A DNA stretch of 64,000 nucleotides. It comes from Ectocarpus siliculosus (lineage: Eukaryota > Sar > Phaeophyceae > Ectocarpales > Ectocarpaceae). Below are positions 52,836 through 64,000 of the stretch, piece by piece; the stretch's first letter is position 1; every line of letters starts with the position of its first letter. Under the pieces are notes generated by a model, which was not told the DNA's origin, searched no databases, and saw nothing but the letters and a program-made list of their open reading frames with translations. Both the position numbers and the translations under genes were made by a program. Location: contig FN649748.1 of the NCBI GenBank assembly GCA_000310025.1, forward strand, positions 3,450,959 through 3,514,958, in the 5' to 3' direction.

Positions 52836-55239
52836 CTTTGCTCCGCCTGGTCTGCCTGCTGTGCTTACAATATGTGAACACCTGCTGTACACTCTGTCTG
52901 TTGCGGTGCTCTCTGTGTTGTGCAACAATTTTGAATTTATTCGCTCCGTGCGATGTATGTACGGCGTACCTGTAGGCTGTAGGGGTCGTGAGAGTAGTCT
53001 TCCTGTCTGCGGACCCCCCTTGTCCGTCCCTCTCTGTCTCTCTCTGTCGTGGCCTGTCATCCAACTTTTCTGTCTCTCATCTCAGTCCGCGGACCCGAAC
53101 AACGCAAGGCAGCCCCCCTATTGTTGAGGCAGGGAAGTGGAGAGGGAGGAGGAGCCTCGCGGAACGCATTACCCGTCGGTGGCTTCTTCTACGACTGCAG
53201 CACGCTCACACAGGTGTGAGCTATACAACGTGTCTTGCCACACGTGCTGTGAACACCGCGGTGTCGTACAATAGGCAGCCGAGGTACTGCTGTCGGATTG
53301 ATGATGTAGCCAGGACAGGTTGTGCCGCATGTTCGACTGCTGCTCGGAGTTCCTTTTAGGTCCTATACTTGTAATGGCACCCGTTTACAGCACACCGTGG
53401 TAGATTGTACTGTACGGCCCTGGCACCTGCCAAGCCGTTCTTGGCCGCGGCACCTTCTCAAGGTACATGCATAGAACAAAAGGGCCACCACCATCACTAC
53501 TGCATACGCACACCGAAGACAACGGCAATATGTTGTACCTGATTCCATCTCTGCTACTGCTGTGCAGCAGCAGTACTGTAGCACACCCACCACCACCCAG
53601 CACGCTCTCTACACAGGACTGGCCGTCGCAAGTGGGTCATTGCATTTTCTCTCTTTGTTGCACCTCACTCCTACGCTACAAGATGTGGCTTGTCCCACAG
53701 CCATGTTGTGGAATACAAGCAAGAAGGAAGAAAGATCGTATCCCCCCCCCCGCCCTGAGGAGTCAATTGGCTGAGGAGTTGAGGACGCGAGAATATATGC
53801 TCTCTGTTCACCAACAGCAACAGCGGCAGTGTTCTATGCATACAAGGGCGGTTAGCAAAGCGTACGTTTGTTGCCCATGTACATGGCGCTTGGGGTTTGA
53901 CCAGCGGGCGTCTGGCTTTGTTTGCCATGTAGTCTATCTCCGTCCGCACAGAGACCTGTTTACAGCTGTAGTTTACGCACCACACCAGCACACCTTCTTC
54001 GGTGTTGCACCCTATGGAAACAGCAGTTGACGTTTTGTTCCATGACAACGAAAGCGCCAGCACAGCAGCAGTGCCCTAAACAAACCCTCGTACAGCAGTA
54101 CAATAATTGACATGATGTAAGATACCACACACCCTGGACCGATTCTCCAACCTCGAGTGCTCAACGACGAAGAGGATGCATCGAAACCTCTCCATGAGAC
54201 GGTTCTCACACCGCTCCTTTTGGCACCGCTGCTGCTGTACTGCTGTGTCCTGAGGAGCAATCGAGCTTTGGAATTGATCCAAAGGGGCTGTGATATCTCG
54301 TGTCACCTGTGCATTGTACGGTGTTCTACTTCATAGATCTGGGATTTGAGTTTTTTTTGCTGTTTTGGAGCAGCTCACGCTGCAGCAGCAATGTTGACCC
54401 AAGATTTCTAGCACAAGAAGGTGCGTCAAACTGCTGCAACGCGATCTACAGTAGTCTATTGTCAATAACCGTGCTCCCGTACGCCAGCGTTTCAGCAAAG
54501 TCTGGGTAGAGGCTCCGTGAGGAAAATAAAATGCGTGTGTAGGTACGTATGCATACGTAACTGAGTTCGTTGTGAGCCGCCGCTGTTAACCTATTGCTAC
54601 TCGCGTTGAAGACAGGCAGACAGACTGCGGGTTAATTTCTAGGAGGCCTTTTCAGATGCATTCCATGATGAGATGATGAGCGATCCATGATATGGCGGTG
54701 TGATCGAATTTTGCTATAAATTAACTTGCTGTAGCGATTGGATTGGCGATGAGTTCGAGATTGTTTTCTGTGTGCGACGTGTCAAAATGACCTAATGTTT
54801 TGTGATGTAATATAGCAAATGGCGTGGACACTTTTTTATACTCATACCGACGGTGACACCTCTCGAAAGTTTACCACCTAAAGAGCTGTCGCAACAGCAA
54901 CCGATGGGGATGGTGCAGAGACGTTCGAGTCGAAAGCAATCCACTACAAGTATCACGGCGTAGAAACTGCTGCAGACAGCTGCAGACAGCGCCAGCACTT
55001 AGTCGGCAGCTAAGAACTTAACAACATGTTCAACACTTTTCAACCATAAGAACTCGAGCACCATCCGTGATCTTGGGTAAGAACCCCCTACACTAAGATC
55101 TACTTACATAGAGACAGACCAATTGGTAAACAACAAGAGAAAACAAGACCCCGCCTCGCCCAGAACTAAAGAATCGAAAGTGCTCACGAGAGCTTTTTCA
55201 GCTATTTTTCGCTTTCACCCGCAAAGTTTTGGAAATTTT
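52836..55239. other. Intergenic, no supportable gene
   Basis: Contains many short GTACAGCAG/CTGCTGT-type motifs (for example CTGTGCAGCAGCAG near 53560) of the kind scattered across the window. Frames are short and unrelated to known domains. Confidence 0.4.
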
Positions 55240-55317
55240 TCACCCCGTGGGGATTCGAACGAACTCACGACCTGTGCGACTAGCGGCTTCGAGGTTCCCA
55301 CTAGACCACCGGGGTGA
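55240..55317 (-). repeat. tRNA-like sequence, probable tRNA pseudogene or SINE head
   Basis: On the minus strand, TCACCCC at the start pairs perfectly with GGGGTGA at the end (7-bp acceptor stem). The A box TGGTCTAGTGGG and the B box GTTCGAATCC of RNA polymerase III are both good. The T stem (GTTCG against CCCAC) and anticodon stem pair poorly, so it is unlikely to be a working tRNA. Sequence continues past the tRNA part to about 55020 without coding potential, compatible with a tRNA-derived SINE. Confidence 0.6.
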
Positions 55318-55556
55318 CCGTAGCACCCACTAATACTCTACTAACTAATCCCGTAATCCTCCACGGCAACCTTGCGTACAGGCGTGATTTTCCGTGGGAT
55401 TCAAGAGCCAGGAGAAGGCGTCCGTCTTGATTGTCCAGCGACACGGATCGAAGAAGGCGCGGGCGGGGGCCATCGATCTGCCTGTCTGGCAGTCGCACTC
55501 TCAGGCCTCTCTTCAGCGGGGTTCAAGAGCATCAGGAGAGAGGCCCACTCTTTCGC

Positions 55557-55722
55557 CCTCCTTCTTCTTCTTCGCCGTCACCTTTCGGAACAATTATTCC
55601 CTTCTTCTTACTCGCCGTCACCTTTCGGAACAATTTTTCCATTCTTCTTCCTCGCCGTCACCTCTCGGAACAACTTTTCCCTTCTTCTTCCTCGCCGTCA
55701 CCTCTCGGAACAATTTTTCCCA
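55557..55722 (+). repeat. Minisatellite, four units of about 38-40 bp
   Basis: Units share CGCCGTCACCTCTCGGAACA and CTTCTTCTTC blocks, with substitutions between copies (TTTCGG/TCTCGG). It ends about 125 bases before the sulfotransferase start codon and is open in several frames, so frames across it should not be taken as genes. Confidence 0.85.
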
Positions 55723-55846
55723 GAAGGATTATTTGTAATTATAATTTGAGGACCGCATGTCTAAAACAAATGGGGGCACATGCTCCCGGCAGCAACCCAA
55801 GCGGGGGGAAAGAAGACCGCTGATTGGCCGCTGCCCGGTTCAGTCC

Positions 55847-58302
55847 ATGGCGCGGGTGGCCGGGCTATTCTTTCAGCTGGCGCTGCTGTTCGCAATAGCA
55901 GCTGTTCGGGTGGTTGGTGAGGACGGACAGATGGACGGGACGCTCATGTTTCTTCATGTTTGGAAGTGTGGGGGAACGACGCTGCGAGAGCTCATGTGCG
56001 ACTGGGCGAACAGTGAGGGTCTTCCCTGTGCGACAGTCGCGGGCTGCCGCCATTTGTCCCTCAAGGTGCGTGGGAAGCGCTTGCATTGGCGGTGGTGGAT
56101 GTTGTCATGTGACAGAGAATGTGCGCAATTTATTTCGCGTTTATTGTCGAATCAGCTAATAGCCGTTCTTCGGGTGCCGGCGGGCGATACGTTAGAATCA
56201 AGCTAGCCTCGGTGTGTTGTTTTCTCTCCGCTTGACAGAGAAGCAACCGTCTGGCTGCTGACAAGTCGGCCGTACTACCGTGTGGCATGTGGTTTGTCGA
56301 TGCCGTCCGTCCGTGGGTGTGTAGATCGTGTAGATCGTTCGCGGTCTCTGCCGGCGCTTCATCATTGGCCATGTTTGATCTTCCCCTTCCTCTTCCTAAG
56401 TTGCCCAACAAATGTGTCCTCCTTGTATGTACACCATGGTAGGCACAAAACGAAACGTAGAGCGGCAGCAGGTACGGTTTGCGGGGCCCCTTTCCGGCCT
56501 CTGACGGTTTTTTGTGATCGAGTCGTGGTGTAGACTATCCCACAAATGTCGAGTTATTTCATAGACCACGAGAATGTGCTTGCATATTCTTACCATACAC
56601 ATAGGTTGCCCAACGATTGTGCCCTCGAATTTCATTGTATATATGCAAACGTCTTTGTCAACCACAACGGACGGTGTACAACGGCGGCAGATGTGTACGG
56701 ATTTACGAAACCGCCGTTTCATTGTTTACCGTGCATCTGTGTTCAACCACCGCGACAGGAGCGAAAGATTTGCCTGTTGAACCACAAGCTAATCTTCCCC
56801 GAGCAACAGGGCGAGTTCATCGCCAGCCAGAAGGTGCTCGCTGGACACTTTCGATGGGGTGAGTCCCGAGTCACACCTGTGTGCCACACGGTTACGAGAA
56901 CCTTATTCGCTAGCGGTAAATACGAGGGAGAGGGGAGGCACCGGTTTTGTCGTAGGGGCAGGGAACACTCAAGATGCACGTGAGGCGATCGCGGACTCAG
57001 GCGGGGGATTCGTCGAAGAGCCAGCAGAGTACTGTACGCTGGTGAAATTTGCGCCAGGTTGAACGGAAGCACCTGGGAAGGCGCACTAGAGCGCAACGAA
57101 AGCTGCTGTGCGCCCTTCCGACAACGCTGCATACAGCAATACCATACAGTACAGCTGTCACGGGTTTTTTTGTGTCTTTCGATCGCCCTGGTCGACTCGG
57201 TTGCTCCCACTACTGTACACCTTTTCAGTTCAGCAGTACCGGCCCGGTTTAAGAAAGGAGTACTTGAATAATTGATGAAGGGGACGCTGAGATTTCAGAA
57301 ATACGAAGAAAATGTCGAGAGTATGGAAGGGACGAGTTCCGCCCTACAACGTACCATACGTGGTGAGCCTCCCTACCATATAATGCTCTGCCCAACTCGC
57401 CCCACATCGGAATTGTCACGCTGAGGCTGATTTTGGTGGTTTCACAGTTGATCTGGCTGATACTGCTCTTTAATTCAACGCCTGTTATGCGTTTGGACCA
57501 TACACGTGTTTCTATCGTCACAGAAACTACCGACGAGGGTACCGTACCCGCAGTCAGGAGCTACGCTAGGCGTTGCAGCACCAACCAGACAGGCGCACAC
57601 ACCCTCCCGACAAGCTTGCCCGGCTCCACCTCAACACCCCCGCCCCCCGTTGTGCTGTGCAACAAAAAACTAAACGACGATGTGTCTTTTTTGTTGTGTG
57701 TGTCAGGCTTTCAGGTGTACGCTGCAGAGCCGCACCGGCTCGTAACGACGCTCCGCAACCCACTCGAGCTCTTCGTCTCCGGCGAGCAGTACCTCAACCG
57801 TGCAACGACAACCACGCTTAGCAACGCCGTGCAGGTGGTCGAGAGAGCCATGCGGAAGTCTCTCGAGACCCCGACGCAGCCGCCGGGTTACTTGCACCGG
57901 CTGGTGGGACGCAGCGTCGTGACCAACGCGGAGATACGCGAGGCGACGGTGGAAGGGGCGAGAAATCTCAACACGTTCTGGCTGGTGGGTGTGGTGGAGC
58001 AGTACGGCGGCTTCGTGGCGGTGCTTCGGGCCCTTCTCGACCCCGACGGGCTCCACGATGACCTTTGGAGGCCGCAGCTGGAGGAGCACAAGCTGAACGC
58101 CTCGCCCGTGCGGTCGACGAACGTCCTGGCGAGCCTGGACCCCCAGCTGGTGAAGCAGTTCAACTCGACGCTGAGTTACCAGTGGTTGATGTACGGACAC
58201 GCAGTGCGCTTGTTCAAGGCCAGGTGTCAGGAAGTCTTGCCCGAATATCAGCACTGGGAGTTCTGCAGCGTACAGCAACCTCCCGTCGAATACACCAGTT
58301 GA
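55847..58302 (+). CDS. Sulfotransferase family protein (putative), four or more exons
   Basis: Exon 1 (55847-56065) starts with a hydrophobic leader (GLFFQLALLFAIAAVRVVG) and then FLHVWKCGGTTLRELM, which fits the 5'-phosphosulfate loop (P.KTGGT-like) of Golgi carbohydrate sulfotransferases. A probable exon 2 starts at 56239 (RSNRLAADKSAVLPC; its end is unresolved). Exon 3 (56759-56858) reads ERKICLLNHKLIFPEQQGEF...AGHFRWG. Exon 4 (57707-58302, phase 1 junction to FQVYAAEPHR) has LRNPLELFVSGEQYLNR, matching the 3'-phosphate block (R.P..R..S.Y-like), and NTFWLVGVVEQYGGFVAVLRALL, the family's VG..E motif. It would transfer sulfate from PAPS to a glycan; sulfated fucans make this family large in brown algae. 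Confidence 0.75.
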
Positions 58303-60976
58303 GGAGTGAGTGTTGGGATCTTTGGTTTCCAGGTTTTGGCGCATTTTCTTAATACTGTAGATGTCGCCCTAGACTAGCGCCGCGTTTGTTGCCGTGCATC
58401 GATGTGTCCATCCATGCTTTAATGCTCCAACGGGCGCCCTGTGTAAAATATGTTCCTTTCTCATGTCTCTCCTCGTATGCGTAGAGCTTCCCGTTATTCC
58501 TTCATCCATGCAGATTATTGTAATGTTCGGTTATATATTGTTGTTGTCAGTCAAGTCAGGTCAACGTGCTCGTCACCCACATCCAACTGTTGTTGCACAT
58601 ACCACCAACTGTTGTTTTAGGAAGTTTTGCTGTTGATGTTTTGCTGTTGTTGTTGTTCTTGTTGTTGTTGCTGCTGCGCCAAATTCGTTGGTAACTGAAA
58701 GTGATGATATGTATCGAAAGGTTTTGAGTGTGGCTGCTGTAGCTGCTGTGACCAGCGTGCACGACGGTATAGCGTCTAGCATCTATTTATCTCATCGTGG
58801 CGTGATCGCACATTCGAGTGGTCGGGCCTATAGAGAGGCTGTTGTAGCGCGCTCCCGACGTGTCTGCGGCGTTGATGTTAAAAATCGTCCGTCCGTGAAA
58901 AACTGAATCTTGGTAACTCTGTTAGCGGTTGGCGGTTGATTTCGACGTACACCGTTACTTTTGGAGTAGAAACAGTGGGTGGTATAAATATTGAAATCTG
59001 AAGAGTTTTCAAGGAATATGGAAGCCAAGGAGTGGGTGGCGGCTGATAATGTATTTTTTCTTCCCTGCCGGGGGGTCTCCGACAGGAGTTGTCCCCACGA
59101 GGGGGGGGGGGGGGGTCTTGGTCAAAGATGGGGCTGTGATTGTGGCTGGCACTGGCTTCTTTTACCAGGAAAGCTAGGCTATCGCTACTCGGCCGAGGTG
59201 TTGCCGGCTATCGTCGAGATGGGTTCAGCAGACTGTGCATCATGCATGCGGTTCCTTCCATGTCGTGCTTGGTCGCACCAGAAAGTCGTTATCATCTTCT
59301 GGCGCCATCGATCGTGGCCTGTCATACATGTACCGGTGCTGTGTCAGTTGTCCAGCAAGCAGTGCACTGTCTCTCAGTCGTGCTGGGAGGGACACGCGGG
59401 CAGAACTACATGTGTACATTTTTTGTCCTGTCCGTTGGAACGCACCACCATCGACCCAACCACCACGCCCGCAACTATGATACTACTACTGCTGTAGAAG
59501 CACCGTACAATGGTTTCGTCGGAACTTGCATGTGAGTGGGTAGGCACCCGCAATGTACAAGGTTACGGTCGACGAGGGAAATTCTCGGAGAAACCACAAA
59601 GAACCGCGTTCTATTATTTTCACGTGTCGCGCGGGACGCCCTGGATCGGTACACATACAACCTGTTTCCTGTGTACGGCGGTATGGTACAGCAGTAGCAC
59701 GAAAAGGCGAAAGGCGGCTCAAGAGGGGCACAACTAGCGACGGATGCCGCTTCGTGGTAAAGTTCTTCCCTTCACATACGTGAAAGGTGGGAAAAGTGGA
59801 CGTACAAAAGCGTCATCCAAAAGAGAAACACACGTCAAACACGCGCGCGCGAATGGTTTGTACAGAGATTTGTGTTGGCACTCGCACTCAGCGCGTTGTG
59901 CATTTAATCTTTCGATCGAAAGTGTGGCCCCCATTCCGGTTACCACCTGATTTTACCCGCTGGCACTGACGCCTTTTCCTTGGCCCGCCGGTTACAGCGT
60001 GCTAATCTCAAACAACACACACGCGTTACGCGGCGGACATGGATGCAACGATATAACCCCCGGTGCGGACACGCCCACCCGCGAGTGCAAAACAAAGCAC
60101 ATCATCCCTTGCCCGAGCTTCGAAGCGCTCTGCGGGTAGACGGGTAGATACGGCGAGTGAATACGAACCATGGTATGCACATGTTTGTTTGGTCACCGTC
60201 CTCTTCTTGTTGCCCGCATCCGACACACCACCAGTTGTTGGTTGAGCGTTTGAGAATCAAGGACGCGCATTGCACAATACCCTGTGTCAGATGGCGACAC
60301 TGCACGGAAGTACACACATATATGTCCTCATGTCCCCGCCTGCGGTCCTCGGCAGGTAGGTGTGGAACAACTGCCATGCCACGCAAGCGTACATACCGGA
60401 ATTGCACGACATCAGGGAAGCAAACACCAACACGTGAAGCAAAACTTGCATCTGTTCGTCTGTTCTTCTTGCCCCTTTCCATAAGTTCGGCGAATCAATC
60501 TCCCCAATCTCAACTCAATCGTCACACAAAAACCTTTCGTAGCTGCACGGCAAATGTTACCTGAAAAATAATCCCATGTAACACAGAATACTCACCTCAC
60601 TCTGATACACTATACGTGCTTTTGCCGTTGTCACCACCCCCCGCTGCCAAAGCCGCGCCAAAGCGATGCATGCATATGATAAAAACGTCCGTTGCCTCGT
60701 GACTTAAACAGCAAGTGTCTCGAACTGCAATCGACGCGATCAGTCTTAACTAACGAAATAAACATCCTCTCTTGGCAGCGGGGAGTACACCAGCGAAGGA
60801 TAGCTGCAGATGCCGAAACATCCGACTGAGGTCCCTCCCGGGCAAGCAACGCCCACCCACCCCCAAACAATGTAAACTGTTTCGCGCTCAACCGGAACAC
60901 TTGGAGGGGTCACCAAACCGCCCTCCCTCCTCTCATGCGTGCCGCACAGGTCGAAGAGCGCCATTTCGAGGCCGAC
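58303..60976. other. Intergenic, no supportable gene
   Basis: A GTTGTTGTTCTTGTTG tract lies at 58630-58676. Frames are short. No exon or RNA gene recognised. Confidence 0.4.
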
Positions 60977-63896
60977 TCAGTGCTTCCTCTTTTTGCTCTT
61001 GCTGGTCTTCTTCTTTTCCTTCCTGCCGCTCCCGCTCCCGCCGCCGCCGTCACCGTCCCGGTTGCTGCCGTCGCGCTGCCTGTCGCCTCTCGACTTCTTG
61101 CTGTTCTTGCTGTCGCGCGAGGACCGAGAACGAATGTCCTCATCGGACGGGTGTTCCCTGCCGCCACCGCCGCCGCGCGCATCACGGTGACCACCACCGC
61201 CACCACGGCCACCACCGCCGCCGCCGCCCCTGTCCTGGCCAACGTCCATCACCGCCCCCGAACGCCCACCCCTCCCCCTACCGCGGGCTTCGTACGCTGC
61301 CGGCCTGTCCGGCACCTCGTGAGACGGCATCTGCATCCTTCCGCCGCCGCCGCCGCCGCCCCCTCCATGCCTAACGTCATCGTGATAGCGCCCGCTGCTG
61401 CTGTTGGCATCATTGGGTGCGGCGGGCCCCTCCCGCTCCCATGTTCCACCGCCGCTGCCGCCGCCGCCGCCGCCATACCCCCTACCCCAGCGATCCGCCG
61501 AAGATTTCGCGGAGCCCCTTCTCCCGCCGCCGCCCTCCGGATGCGGCATCATCGCCTGGTCCGGCTGCCGCATGCGCTTGCTGTCGAAGGCCTGGCTAGG
61601 GTCCCCCTCGGCGCTGCCCGGACCGTCGTACCCGCCGCCGTCTCTGCCGCCGCTTCGCTCAGGCTCGGCGCTGCGTCCCCTCTTGCTTCCGCGGGAGCCG
61701 GCACCACCACCGCTGCGGCTAGATTCGGCCGTCGTCCGTTGCCCCCCCCCCGCACGCGCGGGGCCTTCGAATCGCACCCCCCCGGCATCGCCACCGCCAC
61801 CGCCACTGGGAGCATCTCGGGCGTCTTCGTCCACCCGTCGGGCATGGCCACCGTGACGACTTGTTGTTTCCCGCCCGCCGGGGCGATCGTGCTCGCTCTG
61901 TTGAGCCCCGCCGCTGCCGCGGCCGTTGGCCAAGCGGCTGTTGCTATTGGTTCGCGACATACTGCCGACGGCGGCACCCCCTCCTCCCCCACCTCCCCCT
62001 CCTCGAGAGTCACGGTTGCGACGGACGGAGAGAGTGCCACTGCCACTGCCGGAATCGCGTGGGGCTACCGGACCTTCCATGTCCATGTCCTGGGAAGCCA
62101 AGGCCTGCACGAAAAAAAAGTCCAGTGAAGAAAAAACAAGTACAAGCCATCGAGTGGGAGGCGTCAAGCGGGATGTAGGAATATCAACTGAGTTACGGGT
62201 GTCTGCAAAAAATAGAGGACAGAAAAGCGAACAACCAACGTCAATACTGCTGCGCCCAGCTAATCAAATAAGCGTGTCCGCCCCGTGACGAAACCGAACA
62301 AGGCGAAGCCGTGGGTCAGGAACAAACTATGGCGATATGCGCATATACACAAACTTTGAATTAATCACGTTGCCGGCATGAACGTTTCTGCTGTGACTCC
62401 AAAAACAAATCATTCTTTAAAGGTGTAACATGGTGACGCTCACCACAAACATGTTAATTGCAAAAAGTAGTTTTCAGCTTTCAAGGTAAACATGTACCAC
62501 TGATGCATAAATTTTTGAATAATACACTAAGTACAAAGTTCAATGGTCCTAATGCATACTGGATTGATTTGCTGGGGCGACACACAACACAATATACACA
62601 CCAAGAGTTTCGTCCGTGGTCTCTCTACTCTCCACCCTCCATGACCATGATACACATCACAATATCACAACACATGATACACGTCACGTACCTTGGCGCG
62701 AGAGTCGGCATCGCTCGTCCTCCCTGACTTGTCCCGCCTCTCCCTGTCCCCCTCGCCCTGTCCCCTAGACCTCCTCCCCGTATCCTTGCTATCAACGCCG
62801 TTGCTGCTGCTGCCGCCACCACCGCCATCACCGGTAGAGCTGGAAGCCCTGACAACACGCCCGCCACGTGAAGAGCCGGTGGTGGTGCCAGACCCCGAAG
62901 TAGACGCGACTTTGGGGTCCACCTTGCTGCCGCTAGGCTCACGGCCACCGGTGGCCCGAGCGCTGGCAGACGACTGCCTGGACGAAGCCCCCGTTGCCGC
63001 CGCCGGGGCCCCCGAGGCTGCCGATGAAGGTTTGGAGGTGGACGAAGTCGTCGAAGGCTTTGAGTTGCCCCCCGTTTTCGAAGCGGCTTCGGAGGAGGAG
63101 TTGTTAGAGGAGGAGGCTGTTGCCGGCTTTCGAAGGGGTTTCGAATCTCTAGGCGTTGCCAGCGCGTGTTTTCCCTGGAGAGAAGGAGTCAGGGGGGGGG
63201 GGGTCTCGTCGGGCGGTACACTAAAGCATATTGTCTTTGAGGTGTCGTCGGACACTATCGTTGTAACGAGCGTGGCGGCCATGCGAAAGCAAGCTCAACA
63301 CTACTTTTGGCGCAACCAATACCCGATCGTGCAGCTAGCTCTCCAATCTTAAGGCATAAATAAAAAGCAGAAAGTCTCACCTGCCCCCCTCCCGCCGAAG
63401 AGGCAGCCGGCGCCTTCTTCTCAGACACGATCTCTCCCAGCTCTTGCTCGCCTACGGCAACGGCAACGGCAACGGCCACCCTAGCCGTCTTAGCCGGCTT
63501 CAGCCTGGCCGACTCTCCACCTTCCCGCGCCCTCTTCGCCACCCCCGGTGCTGTCGTCGTCGTCGTCGCCGCCGCCGCCGCAGAAGAAGCAGAAGAAGCC
63601 GGCTCTTTCTTGGCAACCTGGCCACCGCCGACAGTACTGCTGTTCGCCTGCTGCCTCTTGCCAGCCTGACTGCCCGACTGCTTGGTTGCTGCCGAGGAAG
63701 CGGAAGAAGACCCGCCGCGGCCGGATGCGGCGGGAGCTGGGACGTAGGGCTTAGCGGTCGCGGAAAGAGCGGACGCCTTGCCGACGGCTGCTGCTGATCC
63801 CGGGGCTGTAGTGCTCTTCCCCCGGCTGGTCTGGCTGCCGCCGCCTGCTGTTGATTTGCCGGAGGTAGTGGTGGTGCTGACAGGAGCGATTTTTCT
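60977..63896 (-). CDS. Gly/Ser/Arg-rich probably nuclear protein, C-terminal exons; 5' end beyond the window
   Basis: Three exons are joined in phase 0: about 63896-63381 (Ala/Ser/Thr-rich, VAKKEPASS, AKRAREGGESARLKP, ending SSAGGGQ before GTGAGA), 63174-62692 (GKHALATPRDSK... DADSRAK before GTACGT) and 62104-60977 (ALASQDMDMEGPVAP...). The last exon is dominated by Gly runs with RGRGGR, SKRGRSAEPERS and RSRSSRDSKNSKKS, and ends KKKTSKSKKRKH with TGA. The basic tail is a good nuclear-localisation signal and the RS/RGG content suggests RNA contact. Low complexity prevents a family call; the folded part must lie beyond the right edge. Confidence 0.65.
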
Positions 63897-64000
63897 GAGA
63901 ACGGAGATTGGAAGGGGGGTGGGGGGGGGGGGGGGTACTCCTAGTCCTGCATGTCGGAATCGTTAGACCCTTGGGGGGTGGGGGGGGGGGGGGGGGGGGC

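Noticed and set aside
52835-53060. Upstream extension of the ankyrin protein to the first ATG
   Set aside because: The added 75 residues show no protein-like pattern and start in a CTCTCTGTC tract; MASAAASQ is the more natural start.
55240-55317. Functional tRNA gene
   Set aside because: T stem and anticodon stem do not pair and no convincing anticodon loop exists.
60935-62128. Long plus-strand frame of nearly 400 codons, Ala/Pro/Thr-rich
   Set aside because: It is the antisense shadow of the Gly/Ser/Arg-rich exon; the minus strand has the splice sites, the continuation across exons and the basic nuclear-type end.

Overview
The window looks like nuclear DNA of a brown alga (Phaeophyceae), most likely Ectocarpus or a close relative. 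The host genes are intron-rich with GT-AG junctions. The gene content fits: a remnant that looks like a ROCO-type GTPase, a long ankyrin protein, a PAPS-dependent sulfotransferase with a signal peptide, and many decayed retroelements. CTG/CAG-type microsatellites are frequent. Two runs of exactly 100 N (35128-35227 and 46608-46707) are scaffold gaps. The species call is inference from gene content and style; no marker gene is present.

Region 1 (1-15.6 kb) is a repeat nest. A Ty3/gypsy-type LTR retrotransposon spans 2774-12192, with 263-bp LTRs and a GACC target duplication. Its 5' LTR carries a 1-kb insertion with a fold-back end. Its pol is cut off inside the reverse transcriptase by an antisense LINE (about 7.0-11.3 kb). 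A chromodomain reading frame lies just upstream of the LINE endonuclease on the same strand. A 3' fragment of the same LINE sits inverted at 14.0-14.4 kb. Region 2 (16.3-18.7 kb) is a decayed pogo-like (CENP-B/DDE) transposase.

Region 3 (20854-27208) is the most interesting locus. It is a plus-strand gene of at least six exons. The five introns I can place by consensus are all phase 0. It begins with an OTU-like cysteine-protease-like domain, continues through acidic, hydrophobic, Arg-rich and Cys-rich segments, and ends in a tyrosine recombinase with an HxxR...H...Y box. I read it as a large Crypton-like or otherwise undescribed tyrosine-recombinase mobile element, probably partly decayed.

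Region 4 (29.2-36 kb) holds a minus-strand COR-domain (ROCO-like) pseudogene and a fragment of a second, apparently secreted, OTU-like protein cut by a gap. Region 5 (36.7-47.8 kb) is one host gene encoding a TPR co-chaperone-like protein. Its seven exons join in frame; a 6.7-kb first intron contains two LINE fragments, one intron is GC-AG, and the last intron contains a 156-bp palindrome beside a gap.

Region 6 (51.3-64 kb) carries three host genes: a single-exon ankyrin-repeat protein (minus), a sulfotransferase (plus) and the C-terminal part of a Gly/Ser/Arg-rich probably nuclear protein (minus, running off the right edge). A tRNA-like element and a minisatellite lie between the first two. 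The genes do not form a pathway; the window is a few host genes embedded in mobile-element debris.
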